A stretch of 51,016 nucleotides of DNA from Opitutaceae bacterium. GTDB lineage: Bacteria; Verrucomicrobiota; Verrucomicrobiia; Opitutales; Opitutaceae. The position numbers were made by a program, and so were the translations under genes. The notes under the pieces are model-generated. The model had not been told where the DNA came from and searched no databases. It was given only the letters and a program-made list of their open reading frames with translations. Shown one piece after another: positions 35,404 through 44,221 of this stretch. Position 1 is the stretch's first letter. Each line of letters starts with the position of its first letter. Where the stretch lies: assembly GCA_017994935.1 (NCBI GenBank), contig JAGOJU010000024.1, forward strand, positions 1-51,016, written 5' to 3'.

Positions 35404-36236
35404 GGGTTCCCCTCCCGGAATCTTGCTTCTGCAGCTTCCAGTTCGGAAAGTGCACGCGCAAGTTCGTCATCACCCGGCACCCCGTGGTGCCAGCGTGCAA
35501 CGTTCTCCATGAAACTGACACCCTTGCCCTTGACAGTGTTCGCGATGACAAAGAGGGGACGACCCGGATGCGGGGGTGACAGAGCCGCGGTGAGTGCCTC
35601 GAAATCATGCCCGTTGACAATACGCACCTCCCACCCAAAGGCGCGCCACTTCGCGTCGAGCGGCTCGTTGGACATCACGTCGCGTGTAGAGCCGGTGATC
35701 TGGAGCGTGTTGTGATCGAGGATGGCCGTGAGATTGTCCAGCCGGTGGTGCGCCGCGGCCATCGCCGCCTCCCAATTTGAGCCCTCGGCGAGTTCACCGT
35801 CACCCAGAAGCGTGAATATCCGGAATGCATTCGCATCCATCTTCGCAGCGAGCGCCATCCCGAGGCAGATGGGCAGGCCATGCCCCAGCGCTCCCGTGTT
35901 CATTTCGATGCCCCGCACCTTTCGTGTCGGATGCCCCACGTATTTCGATCCGTAGCGGCACACGGTATCGAGGTCGGAGTCCGGAAAAAACCCCCGGTCG
36001 GCGAGCACGGTGTAGAGCGCCTCGACGCAGTGCCCCTTGCTCTGCACATAGCGGTCGCGCGTCGGTGCCTCGGCGGTTTCAGGGGAAATCGAGAGCACGC
36101 GGTGGTAGAGGACACTCAGGATGTCGAGACACGACAGTCCTCCGCCAGTGTGGCCCGCCCCCGCATGATGAATGAGGCGCAACATCCTCCGCCGGAGTGC
36201 GAATGACTTCAGTACAAGTTCACGATCCGACGGCAT
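35400..36236 (-). CDS. Transketolase N-terminal subunit (TPP-binding)
   Basis: First half of the split transketolase, 278 aa. The thiamine-diphosphate/Mg motif is GDGELAEGSNWEAAMAAAHH at residues 145-164, with NLTAILDHNTLQ closing it near Asn176. Active-site His residues lie in GAGHTGGG (His29), QSKGHCVEALY (His69) and YVGHPTRK (His102). The start at 36236 is chosen because it lies 1 nt after the stop of the isomerase gene; a longer open frame would overlap that gene. Together with the C-half it would move a two-carbon ketol unit, for example from apulose-4-phosphate to glyceraldehyde-3-phosphate. Confidence 0.9.
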   Translation of the reverse strand: MPSDRELVLKSFALRRRMLRLIHHAGAGHTGGGLSCLDILSVLYHRVLSISPETAEAPTRDRYVQSKGHCVEALYTVLADRGFFPDSDLDTVCRYGSKYVGHPTRKVRGIEMNTGALGHGLPICLGMALAAKMDANAFRIFTLLGDGELAEGSNWEAAMAAAHHRLDNLTAILDHNTLQITGSTRDVMSNEPLDAKWRAFGWEVRIVNGHDFEALTAALSPPHPGRPLFVIANTVKGKGVSFMENVARWHHGVPGDDELARALSELEAAEARFREGNP

Positions 36237-36237
36237 G

Positions 36238-37662
36238 TCAGTCCTGCTCCGCTTCGTGATGATACACTTCCCACCCGAGATAGCGCTCAAATGCCTCGGC
36301 GAGAATGCGGGCGGTGCGGGAGGCGTTCATGACCACATGGTGCTCAAATCCTTCACGGCACACATGGCGCATGAGTTTCTGCAGTTTGGGCACATGCGCC
36401 ACCGCGCGATTGCCGAAGGTGCGGAGCTCATCGTTCGTAAGTGCACCTTCGCCGACGTAGGTGCGTATCACGCCCCGTGAATCGTCGGTGGTGATGCGGC
36501 CATAGGTGAGCGGAGCAGCGGGAGTGCGGCCATCGAGCGCACCCCAGGTGTTTTCGACTCCCAGCGTGCTCCCGAGAATGGGAGCGTTGAGGATCTTGAT
36601 GTCGGGAAGAAACGACTTCGCCCAATTACCGCAGTGAAAAAGCACACACTTGTCGGCGTCAGAGCCATAGTTGTTGTTCCAGTCGACGATCGCCGATGGG
36701 GACTGCGATGCCAGTTGCATCGCGTACATCGTGAGCACACCGGTGACGTCCACCTCGCACGCACTCGGCAGGAAATTCTCGCTCATCATGCTCATCGATG
36801 TGCAGACATTGCACCCGTGGTTGGCCTGGACCGATGTCCAGCACTGGATGGCCGTGGCGTCGAGGTGGTGCGCAGCGACAAAGTCATCGAGCACGATCCC
36901 CAGTCGCGCCATCTGCACGAGTTTCGCCGGAGGCACTGCGGTCGCATTGGCGTAGGCCCTGATCTCGCCGATCTTGTCTACGAGGCGCCTGTCGCCGTCC
37001 CCGATCTTCCCCGCGGCGCCAATGATCTCGGAAAGATCCACCGTGGTCACACTGATGCCATTCCGCTCAAGGATCTTTTCGGAGTAGCGCACGGTGTTGA
37101 ATGCGCCCGGTCGCGCCCCGACGGCCCCGAGTCGCACTTTTCTCAGGCCCTGAACCACACGACAAACAGCGACAAAATCCCTGAGGTCGCGGCGGAAGGA
37201 ATCATCGAGAGGACGCACCACGTGTGACGTGGTCAGCGTAAACGGAATGCCCGCCTGGCGAAGGTTGTTGCAGACGGAGATCTTGCCACACCAGGCATCA
37301 CGGCGCCGCAGCACATCGAGTTTGTCCAGCTCATCGGGATATGCCTGGACGAGGACCGGAACGTTCAGGCCTGCCAACTTCAGCGTGTCGGCCACGCCCT
37401 TCTCGTCGCCGAAATTGGGCAGGCACACGAGTACGCCGGAAATGCGATCGCGGCATCTGCGGAAGAGCTCCGCGCACTTGCGTGCATCGCGGTGAGTCTC
37501 GACGCTCCCAAGCTTGCTCTCGGACGGGTCGAGCATGACCGCTTCGATTCCAAGTTCGCCAAGGACTTTCGAGATGTCGGCTCGCGCATCCGGCACGAGA
37601 CGGTCGGGAAAGAAGTCACGGTTTCCGAAGATGACACCGAGGGTCACGGGAGAAGTGTTCAT
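36238..37662 (-). CDS. L-fucose/L-arabinose isomerase-family protein
   Basis: First gene of the operon, 474 aa, clearly shorter than FucI (about 590) and a little shorter than AraA (about 500). The N-terminal Rossmann-like domain (LGVIFGNRDFFPDRLV; SGVLVCLPNFGDEKGVADTL) and the central VGARPGAFNTVRYSE fit the family. The metal-site region reads SVQANHGCNVC, then SACEVDVTGVLTMYAM, then LFHCGNWAKSF. The Glu/Asp of CEVDVTG and the His of HCGN are the likely metal ligands. Such enzymes interconvert aldoses and ketoses. Neighbouring kinase and transketolase genes suggest it makes the ketose they use. Substrate candidates are D-apiose, L-aceric acid, L-fucose or L-arabinose. Confidence 0.82.
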   Translation of the reverse strand: MNTSPVTLGVIFGNRDFFPDRLVPDARADISKVLGELGIEAVMLDPSESKLGSVETHRDARKCAELFRRCRDRISGVLVCLPNFGDEKGVADTLKLAGLNVPVLVQAYPDELDKLDVLRRRDAWCGKISVCNNLRQAGIPFTLTTSHVVRPLDDSFRRDLRDFVAVCRVVQGLRKVRLGAVGARPGAFNTVRYSEKILERNGISVTTVDLSEIIGAAGKIGDGDRRLVDKIGEIRAYANATAVPPAKLVQMARLGIVLDDFVAAHHLDATAIQCWTSVQANHGCNVCTSMSMMSENFLPSACEVDVTGVLTMYAMQLASQSPSAIVDWNNNYGSDADKCVLFHCGNWAKSFLPDIKILNAPILGSTLGVENTWGALDGRTPAAPLTYGRITTDDSRGVIRTYVGEGALTNDELRTFGNRAVAHVPKLQKLMRHVCREGFEHHVVMNASRTARILAEAFERYLGWEVYHHEAEQD

Positions 37663-38132
37663 GGGTGGTGGCGGCAGGGCGGCGCGCCAGCGGTCACATT
37701 GAAAGTGGAGGAGTGGAAAGGCAGCGGAGTGAGCGCTGCAGTCCCTTGTTCAGCGGCGCAAGACTATCACAACCTGTCCCGGTATTCTTCCGCGTTTGTA
37801 GCGTTTTCTGACAGCATCCTAAGGGTCGGCTGGGTGATCCGGAAAGCATTGCGGGATGCGGGAACTCTCATGGCAGACGGATCAACCAAGCCCCACCAGG
37901 CCTGGGATCCGCGGGCGGACGAGTTGCAAAGGAGCTACGGAGATCGAATCCCTTGAACGATGTTCGGCCGCGGTGTTCCCCCGAACACCGCAGCCGAACG
38001 GCTATCCAGGCGGCATCCCCGCCTCAGAATTCCACAACCTTCGGGAATGGGAGTTCCCGGCGGCGGATTGACGCCACCGCTCGGAATGGGAAGTCAAAGG
38101 CAACGATGCTCCGGAAAATCGGGAAGCCGGCG
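37663..38132. other. 470-bp intergenic region: operon promoter and receptor 3' end
   Basis: The region separates the isomerase gene (first of the ten-gene operon, minus strand) from the end of the TonB-receptor gene (also minus). It should contain the operon promoter in roughly 37670-37850, but I could not pick convincing -35/-10 boxes or an operator palindrome. It also contains a strong hairpin (37962-37999) and a shorter one, CGGGAA/TTCCCG, near 38043-38060, downstream of the receptor stop. No credible gene is present. Confidence 0.5.
37962..37999 (-). terminator. Strong long hairpin downstream of the TonB-dependent receptor
   Basis: Arms 37962-37978 (GTTCGGCCGCGGTGTTC) and 37983-37999 (GAACACCGCAGCCGAAC) pair over 17 positions with a single mismatch around a 4-nt loop. 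It lies 134 nt past the receptor stop codon. There is no U-tract, so it may work with Rho or insulate the downstream operon. Confidence 0.6.
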
Positions 38133-41100
38133 TCAAAAGGAGCCCTTGACTCCAAAGGAATATTGAGCGCCGTAGTCCTCGTAGTTTGTCAGCGTCGACC
38201 AAGCCGGTACGCCGGGACCTGAGACCTCCCACTCGGAAGGTGCGTTGAAAAGATTGCGCCCCGCGGCAAAAATCGCGAAGTGTTTCGTCAACTGGTACTC
38301 GATGTTTGCGTCGACCTGGTAGCGGGCCCGGATGTACTCATTCGCTCCGGGAAACTGGTTGGCGGTGTCGCGGAGCATCTTGCCGCGCCAATTCACGAGG
38401 AACATGCCGGAGATCTTTGGGAAGTTGAAACGCAGACCGAAATTGCGCCCGCGCGGAATGAAGCGTTTCCAATCCGATGCCGTCACCCGGGAACCGGAGA
38501 GGCTGAGGTGCGTAAAATTGGTGGTGAAGGTGTAGGGCTTCAGCCACTCACCCATTCCTGAAAACATCGCCAGGCCCGTGAGATTGACGAGGGGAAGGTC
38601 GGCGCGCGCTTCCCAACCGTCGATTCGCGCGTCGGCAATGTTGATGCGACGCGTGTACTGATAGCCGAGTGCGTCACTGGAAAGCCCGAGTTGGTCCAGC
38701 AATGCCTGGTCCGCGATCTCGTTGATGCTGCTGAAGAAGTCCTTGATGTCCTTTCGGTAGGCATTGAACATCAACACGCCGTTCTTCGGGAGGTAGTACT
38801 CGATCGAGTAGTCGTAGTTCTTGGCCCGCCAGGGACGCAGCCCGATGTTCGCGCCTGTGATGAAGCCCGGAATGCTTCCCGAACTGTTGTTGGGGTTTCC
38901 GAAGTTGGTGTTCTCCCCGACGAAAAGATTGGGCACGATGTCCGAGAGGTTCGGTCGCCCGATGGTCTTGGCATAGGCCGCGCGGACAAGCAGGTTGTCC
39001 GTGATGTTGTACGTGACGTGGGCGCTGGGGTGATAGTAGTGATAGTCCCTCGAAGCGTAATATTGCCGCTTGGCGTAGAGAACGGAGTTGTACGCAAACG
39101 AACCGGAAGGCGCCAGTTCCGGCCTGATCTGGGTCTGGATGCCGGGGAGGGTCGGATTCGTGTCGAGGACATTCCCGTTGGCATCCTTGACGAGCACGGC
39201 ATCGGCATCCTGCTTGAACCCCAACCCCTCATCCTCGGTCAGCTCATAACGCACGCCCCCAACGATGCGCAGTCGGTTGCGCAGCAGCTTGATGTCACCC
39301 ATGAGGTAGGCGGCGGTGATCGTCTCGTGCAGCCAGGGGGACCTGATGGCCACATTGCGTGGAACATCGCCCGCCTGCGAGGTCGTCTGTGTCCAGTAGT
39401 TCGGTGTCTTTAGAAACGACTGCCAGACCTTGAAGGAATCGGGCCATTGCGGGGCGGGGCGTCCGAAGCCCGGACTCACCCCCGCAAAGCCCGTATCCAC
39501 AAAGGATGCCATCGTATTGTCGGCATTGTTCGCTATCCCATCGGGTCCGACATAGGTATAGTTGACGGGAGTGTAGTTGAGATCGCGTTCCATGTCGTTG
39601 ATACTGCCACCAAGCTTGAGAGTCACAGGGTTGCCCAGAATGGAAAGCTCCCGGGCCACATTGAGCCTCGCCTCCTTCACGTCATCCGTCGCATTCAGTC
39701 GCTCGGTGCCGGCAGTCGTGAGATAATAATTGGCGAGGCTGAGTTCGTCGATGCGAGTGCCCGAGCTGTTATAGACCTCGGCATTCGAGAACCGCGCATC
39801 ATCCTGCTGGATGCCCAGCAGATTGACACGGGCAACGCCGGGAAGGCTCACGTTGACGCTTCGGAAAAATCCCTTGTCGCCGTCGCGCGTGCGATTGTTG
39901 GAATTCGAATAGCTGGCCGCAGCCTCGACCATCCAGTCGTCATTGGTGAACGTGTAGGAACCATTGATCCCGCGCGTCAATGCATGGCGTTCCTGGAAGC
40001 TGTTGCCCATTCCGACAGAGCCGCCGCTGTTTGCGCCGCGGACATCCGTCTGCGTCCAGCTCAGGGGAGTTCCGCCTCCGACATTGTAGTTGAGGCCACG
40101 CGAGGCGGTTTGCTGCTTGGAGGCATTGGCCTGCAGATGAAGGCTGAACACGCTGCCATCCCAGGGTTTGTAGTCGAACTTGACGGCACCCGAATCGCGG
40201 TCACTGCGATTGGGTGCAAGGTTCGTGTTGATGTTCGTCGTATAGGGATTGTCCAGCGTGGCTCCCGCACTCGTGAATCGCGCCCCGAGAACCGTACGGT
40301 TCTGCAGGTAATACTGGCTGCTGTGCTGGGCGGTCACGACGTAGCCGAACTGGCTGTTGACCGGATGAACGAACATGAAGTCGGCCGATGGGAGGATCTT
40401 GAAAGTGTCCTTGGCAAGCGGGCCCGCTGTCTTGTCGAAATCCATCGCCTTGGCGTTGGCGGAAAAGTACGTCGAAACACGTGTCTCCATTCGTGGTCGC
40501 TCAAAGGCTGAACGGCTCACGAAATTGACCGCACCGCCGAGCAGATTTGCCGACATGTCAGGAGTCGGAAGCTTGGTGACCTCAATGCGGGCGAGATTGT
40601 TGATGTTGGCTCCATCGAGCACGAACTGGCGCGACGAGGTCTGCGTGTTTGCGATGATCGTGCTGGCGATCTGACCGCCATCGAGCGTCACGTTCGTGTA
40701 GTTCGGATCGAACCCGCGAATCATGATGCCGGAGGGGGTATTGCCGTCCTTCACATCGAGCGTGACACCCGGAAGGAATTTCACGAACTCACCGATGTTT
40801 CCCTGGTTGATTTCACCGAAGGCATCGGTCGAGACCACATCCTTGCGGTTGGCGGCGAAACGCTGTTCGTTGATTGCGATGGCCGTGGCATCATACTCTC
40901 GCTCGCTGGCCACGACATAGGGATTCATGACCACGACATCGCCATCCCTTCCGGCCTCACCCGCGCGGACCAGCCTGAAATCTTGCCTCACGGTGCCGCC
41001 CGGCGCCACGCTGACCATGACCCGGCGCTGGGCCATGCCGGTGAAAAAAACCTCCAGAGTCGCTTCGCCCGCGGGCAATCCTCCAAGGCGGTATTCGCCG

Positions 41101-41372
41101 GAGGCATCCGTGAGCGTTTCCCTTGTTGTACCCAGGACTGAGACACGGGCATTGATCAGATAGGAGCCGGTGGCGGCGTTTTGCACGCGACCCTCAATCA
41201 CGCCGGTCGATGCCCCCTGCGCAGTCACGTGAGCCGGCAGCAGGAGAAACACGGAAGCAATCAGGGCAGTAAAGCCGGAAGCCCGGCGCGGAAAGGAACG
41301 AAGAAGACGTTCCAAGGCAGCGGCATGGTCGAAAAACGACACAAGACGACGAAGGGATATGGTTGGGTTCAT
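38133..41372 (-). CDS. TonB-dependent outer-membrane receptor with N-terminal carboxypeptidase-like domain
   Basis: Outer-membrane transporter of 1079 aa from the start at 41372. After a signal region ending SVFLLLPAHVTAQ comes a CarboxypepD_reg-like beta-sandwich (IEGRVQNAATGSYLINARVS, GEYRLGGLPAGEATL). Then NPYVVASERE, a TonB-box-like stretch seen in Opitutaceae receptors, precedes the plug (GEFVKFLPGVTLDVKDGNTP, MIRGFDPNYTNVTLDGG). A 22-strand barrel ends with an aromatic residue (QYSFGVKGSF). It probably imports an oligosaccharide for the adjacent operon. No SusD partner is present, as is usual outside Bacteroidota. It is upstream, in transcription order, of the ten-gene operon but separated by a hairpin and 470 bp. 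Confidence 0.92.
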   Translation of the reverse strand: MNPTISLRRLVSFFDHAAALERLLRSFPRRASGFTALIASVFLLLPAHVTAQGASTGVIEGRVQNAATGSYLINARVSVLGTTRETLTDASGEYRLGGLPAGEATLEVFFTGMAQRRVMVSVAPGGTVRQDFRLVRAGEAGRDGDVVVMNPYVVASEREYDATAIAINEQRFAANRKDVVSTDAFGEINQGNIGEFVKFLPGVTLDVKDGNTPSGIMIRGFDPNYTNVTLDGGQIASTIIANTQTSSRQFVLDGANINNLARIEVTKLPTPDMSANLLGGAVNFVSRSAFERPRMETRVSTYFSANAKAMDFDKTAGPLAKDTFKILPSADFMFVHPVNSQFGYVVTAQHSSQYYLQNRTVLGARFTSAGATLDNPYTTNINTNLAPNRSDRDSGAVKFDYKPWDGSVFSLHLQANASKQQTASRGLNYNVGGGTPLSWTQTDVRGANSGGSVGMGNSFQERHALTRGINGSYTFTNDDWMVEAAASYSNSNNRTRDGDKGFFRSVNVSLPGVARVNLLGIQQDDARFSNAEVYNSSGTRIDELSLANYYLTTAGTERLNATDDVKEARLNVARELSILGNPVTLKLGGSINDMERDLNYTPVNYTYVGPDGIANNADNTMASFVDTGFAGVSPGFGRPAPQWPDSFKVWQSFLKTPNYWTQTTSQAGDVPRNVAIRSPWLHETITAAYLMGDIKLLRNRLRIVGGVRYELTEDEGLGFKQDADAVLVKDANGNVLDTNPTLPGIQTQIRPELAPSGSFAYNSVLYAKRQYYASRDYHYYHPSAHVTYNITDNLLVRAAYAKTIGRPNLSDIVPNLFVGENTNFGNPNNSSGSIPGFITGANIGLRPWRAKNYDYSIEYYLPKNGVLMFNAYRKDIKDFFSSINEIADQALLDQLGLSSDALGYQYTRRINIADARIDGWEARADLPLVNLTGLAMFSGMGEWLKPYTFTTNFTHLSLSGSRVTASDWKRFIPRGRNFGLRFNFPKISGMFLVNWRGKMLRDTANQFPGANEYIRARYQVDANIEYQLTKHFAIFAAGRNLFNAPSEWEVSGPGVPAWSTLTNYEDYGAQYSFGVKGSF

Positions 41373-41509
41373 AGGGAGGGGGCGAGGAAATATTGCGGAA
41401 AAGAGCATCCGCAAAACCATCCGCATGTTACCCCATCCCCCGTCCCGATTTCTCACGGGGGTTTCTGAATTTGTAGCTGGATCCTAAGGTGGATCCCTTC
41501 CGCCCAGGT

Positions 41510-41806
41510 TCAATTCACCACGTTCTGCGGGTGACCGGAAAGGAAAACGCGCAGGTTCTCCACGGCGGTGCGAAGGAGGCGTCTGCGGGCCGCCGAGGTG
41601 GTCCACGCAATATGCGGGGTGATCAGACAGTTGCGCGCAGAAAACAGGGGATGCCCGGCGGGTGGCGGTTCACTGGACAGGACGTCAAGCGCGGCTCGAA
41701 GCAATGCGCACGTCCATCCCGAATGCACGGCCCACCGGCGCGACAGCCTGACCGATCCACCCTCCTCCAATCAGTCCAAGCACGAGTCCCAAAACTGCCG
41801 TCAAAT
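41510..41806 (-). pseudogene. D-2-hydroxyacid dehydrogenase pseudogene with internal deletion
   Basis: One frame reads LGLIGGGWIGQAVAPVGRAF then GMDVRIAS, the NAD-binding Gly-rich turn of a D-2-hydroxyacid dehydrogenase. A different frame continues without a gap as RAALDVLSSEPPPAGHPLFS, then ARNCLITPHIAWTTSAARRR, ending in PQNVVN, the typical C-terminus including the catalytic His (TPHIAW). The middle of the gene, with the catalytic Arg and Glu, and the N-terminal catalytic domain are missing, and the two parts are out of frame. It most resembles glycerate or hydroxypyruvate reductases. Confidence 0.7.
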
Positions 41807-41936
41807 CACTTTTCCCCGTTTGTCACTTTCAGTTCCGCCGCTACCAACCTAATTCCCATGAGATGGCTACCGGAGTCAGAACTTGTTGGAAAATAGCAAG
41901 GATTGAACAATGACAGGACGGCAGCGTCTCCGGATA

Positions 41937-43760
41937 TCATTCGAGCGGTCCCTTTCCTTCCAAGGGAATGCGATGCAATACAAGACCGAATACATCCGCT
42001 GCCTGCACTCCCACGATTCTTGTGGCCTTGAGAGCGAGCGTAGTCCTTCCGCGCTCGAGCGGCAATGTACCGAGAACCAGCGTTCGGAATTCCTTCAGAT
42101 ACGATTCTTGGCGCGGCACGCGATCCTCTGATTCCTGCAGCGGCGGATTCCAAGCCGGCGCGATTTGCGCCTTGAGGTGCGCGCCTCCGGCAGAAACCTC
42201 GACAGTGGAGCCGGCGGGCTCGGCGCACGTATATTCAATTGCGACCTCGTAGGTGCCTGCAGCGAGCACGTCGAGTTCCCACTTCATGGCATCCCCGACG
42301 TGCGTCCAGTTCGTGAAATACGCACAGTTCGGAAACCGGTTGCTTCGGTGAACCTCACCGTTCGGCAGACCTTCGCCCGCGGGCAGTATGGTCGCGTCAT
42401 GGACCGGATGCCCCACTGGAATCGGGCGCGCATCGACTACGACCGGACGGGGACCTCCGCCCCGCGGAGCTACAATAGGATTTTCGCCAAACATCTCCCT
42501 TTTCCACTTTGCGACAGCTGTCCGCAGTTGCCTCGCGCAATCCTCATTGCTGGCACTGAGATCGTTCTTTTGACCAGGATCAGCGCCAAGGTCGAACAAC
42601 GAGCCGGCGTCGTCCAAGCGAAAGCGTTGCGTTCGTACACTGGTGCGACCGTTCCAATAGCTGAAGAGCATGCGCTCGGGCCACGTCTTAGGCTCGCCAA
42701 GCAACAGCGGCGAGATGTCCATTCCGTCGAGCGGTTTGGTTCCTGTGTTTGGGACGCCTGCGAGCTGCAATAGCGTGGGGTGAAGGTCGATCGCCCCGGA
42801 AATCTCCGTGATTAACTTGCCCGGCGCAATCCGGTGAGGCCAGCGAATGAAGCACGGCGCTCGCACTCCGCCCTCATCGGTCGAGGTCTTTCGTCCTTTC
42901 ATTCCCGCGTTCCATCGCGGGGAGTTGGCACCGTTGTCGGAAAAGTAGACAACGATCGTGTCGTCTCCGAGGCCGAGCAGCTCCAGCTCTTTCAGCACGC
43001 GTCCGACGTTCCAATCCAGATTTTCATTCATCGCGAGCACACTGCGGGTCACCATGACGTTTTCGCGAGAAACGTCCGGCGAGCGCAGTGGCAGCAGCGC
43101 ATCTTTCCACTTCTCCCAATACGCGTCAGGCACGCAAAAGGGCGAATGCGGTGTGTTGAACGCAAGATAGCATAAAAACGGGCTCCCGCGGTGCGCTTGC
43201 ATGAACGCAAGCGCGTGGTCCGTTATGTCGTCGGCAATGTAGCCGCGTCCGCGCACACTCCGCCCGTTGTGCTCCATCGGCGCATTGAAATACCAGCCCC
43301 AATGTCCGCCGATGAATCCATAGAACTCGTCGAATCCTCGCGCATTGGGATGATACGGCCCTTGCCCTCCATTGTGCCACTTCCCGAACAAGCCCGTTGA
43401 GTAGCCAGCAGCCTTCAAGGTGTCGCCGATCGTCTTTTCGCCCACATTCAAGCGCTCGAGACCGGAGTCCACGCCGGCAACCCCTGTCCTCGGATAGTAT
43501 CGGCCGGTGAGAAACTCCGCCCGCGTCGGCGCGCACACAGGACACACAAAGAAACGGTCAAACCGAGCGCCGGAGCGCGCGAACGCATCTATGTTCGGCG
43601 TGCGCGCCTGCGTGTTTCCGTCAATCCCGAGATCAGCCCAGCCCTGATCGTCAGCGAGCAGGACCACGATATTGGGTGGTCGCGTTCCGGACGCCCCTGG
43701 CGAAGTGTTTGCAAGGATGGCCAACGCAGCTGCGAACAAATGACGAAACAGAGGATTCAT
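41937..43760 (-). CDS. Secreted type I sulfatase with C-terminal beta-sandwich extension
   Basis: Sulfatase of about 607 aa. Signal peptide (FRHLFAAALAILANTSPGAS), NIVVLLADDQGWADLGIDGN, formylglycine motif CAPTR with Cys near residue 76, GKWHNGGQGPYHPNARGFDE, and FSDNGANSPRWNAGMKGRK. Residues after about 475 are extra. They include NCAYFTNWTHVGDAMKWELD and GTYEVAIEYTCAEPAGSTVE and look like a carbohydrate-binding-type beta-sandwich of the kind attached to some sulfatases. The start at 43760 forms an ATGA overlap with the preceding broken gene. It is the last intact gene of the right-hand polysaccharide operon. Confidence 0.9.
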   Translation of the reverse strand: MNPLFRHLFAAALAILANTSPGASGTRPPNIVVLLADDQGWADLGIDGNTQARTPNIDAFARSGARFDRFFVCPVCAPTRAEFLTGRYYPRTGVAGVDSGLERLNVGEKTIGDTLKAAGYSTGLFGKWHNGGQGPYHPNARGFDEFYGFIGGHWGWYFNAPMEHNGRSVRGRGYIADDITDHALAFMQAHRGSPFLCYLAFNTPHSPFCVPDAYWEKWKDALLPLRSPDVSRENVMVTRSVLAMNENLDWNVGRVLKELELLGLGDDTIVVYFSDNGANSPRWNAGMKGRKTSTDEGGVRAPCFIRWPHRIAPGKLITEISGAIDLHPTLLQLAGVPNTGTKPLDGMDISPLLLGEPKTWPERMLFSYWNGRTSVRTQRFRLDDAGSLFDLGADPGQKNDLSASNEDCARQLRTAVAKWKREMFGENPIVAPRGGGPRPVVVDARPIPVGHPVHDATILPAGEGLPNGEVHRSNRFPNCAYFTNWTHVGDAMKWELDVLAAGTYEVAIEYTCAEPAGSTVEVSAGGAHLKAQIAPAWNPPLQESEDRVPRQESYLKEFRTLVLGTLPLERGRTTLALKATRIVGVQAADVFGLVLHRIPLEGKGPLE

Positions 43761-44221
43761 TTTGAGAAGGCGTAATTCCGCTGCGGTGCAAGCTTGCGCC
43801 ACGGGTCCACAATGCTCGTGCGATCGTTGGCGCAGAACAAACTCGACGCAACCCCGCCATCGAGATCGACGATCTTCGTGCTTTGACTGATCTTGATGAC
43901 CACGATCCGCCGTGGCGATTCGCGCGGCCATCCGTCGTTTGGACAGGGATCACGCAGGTCAGCGGCTGAACTTGGCGCATCATGACTGCAGCAATTTCTG
44001 AAAGACCATCTCGGTTGGGATCGGCTATCCCGACGAAAGCCTACACGACTTCCAGCGCGTGCTCGTGCCAGGCCCCGCGTTTTCAGCCAGGTATCCGCAG
44101 CCGCAATCCGAATACCGTCCTGTGCAAGAAGCGAGTCTGGCAATGCGGGTCCACCCGTCGCCCCAAACATACGCAGGCCAGGTCTCGCCGAAACACAAAG
44201 AGCTGCAACCTCTGACTTCAT
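43757..44221 (-). pseudogene. Broken FG-GAP/VCBS-like gene inside the sulfatase operon
   Basis: Protein-like segments occur in alternating frames: DGIRIAAADTWLKTRG, then in another frame AWHEHALEVV, an in-frame TAG, and AFVGIADPNRDGLSEIAAVM. Back in the first frame come RRIVVIKISQSTKIVDLDGG and DPWRKLAPQRNYAFSK. The D-x-N-x-D-G phrase (DPNRDGLSE) is that of calcium-binding FG-GAP repeats. At least two frameshifts and one stop are needed to join them. Both ends keep 4-nt ATGA overlaps, with the upstream gene's stop (44218) and the downstream sulfatase start (43760). The damage is therefore recent or the sequence contains errors. Confidence 0.55.

Noticed and set aside
34384..37662. Sulfoquinovose (sulfo-transketolase) pathway
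   Set aside because: It also uses a split transketolase, but the expected sulfolactaldehyde reductase and sulfoerythrose isomerase are absent, and the RuBisCO-like/DUF1537 pair fits branched acids better.
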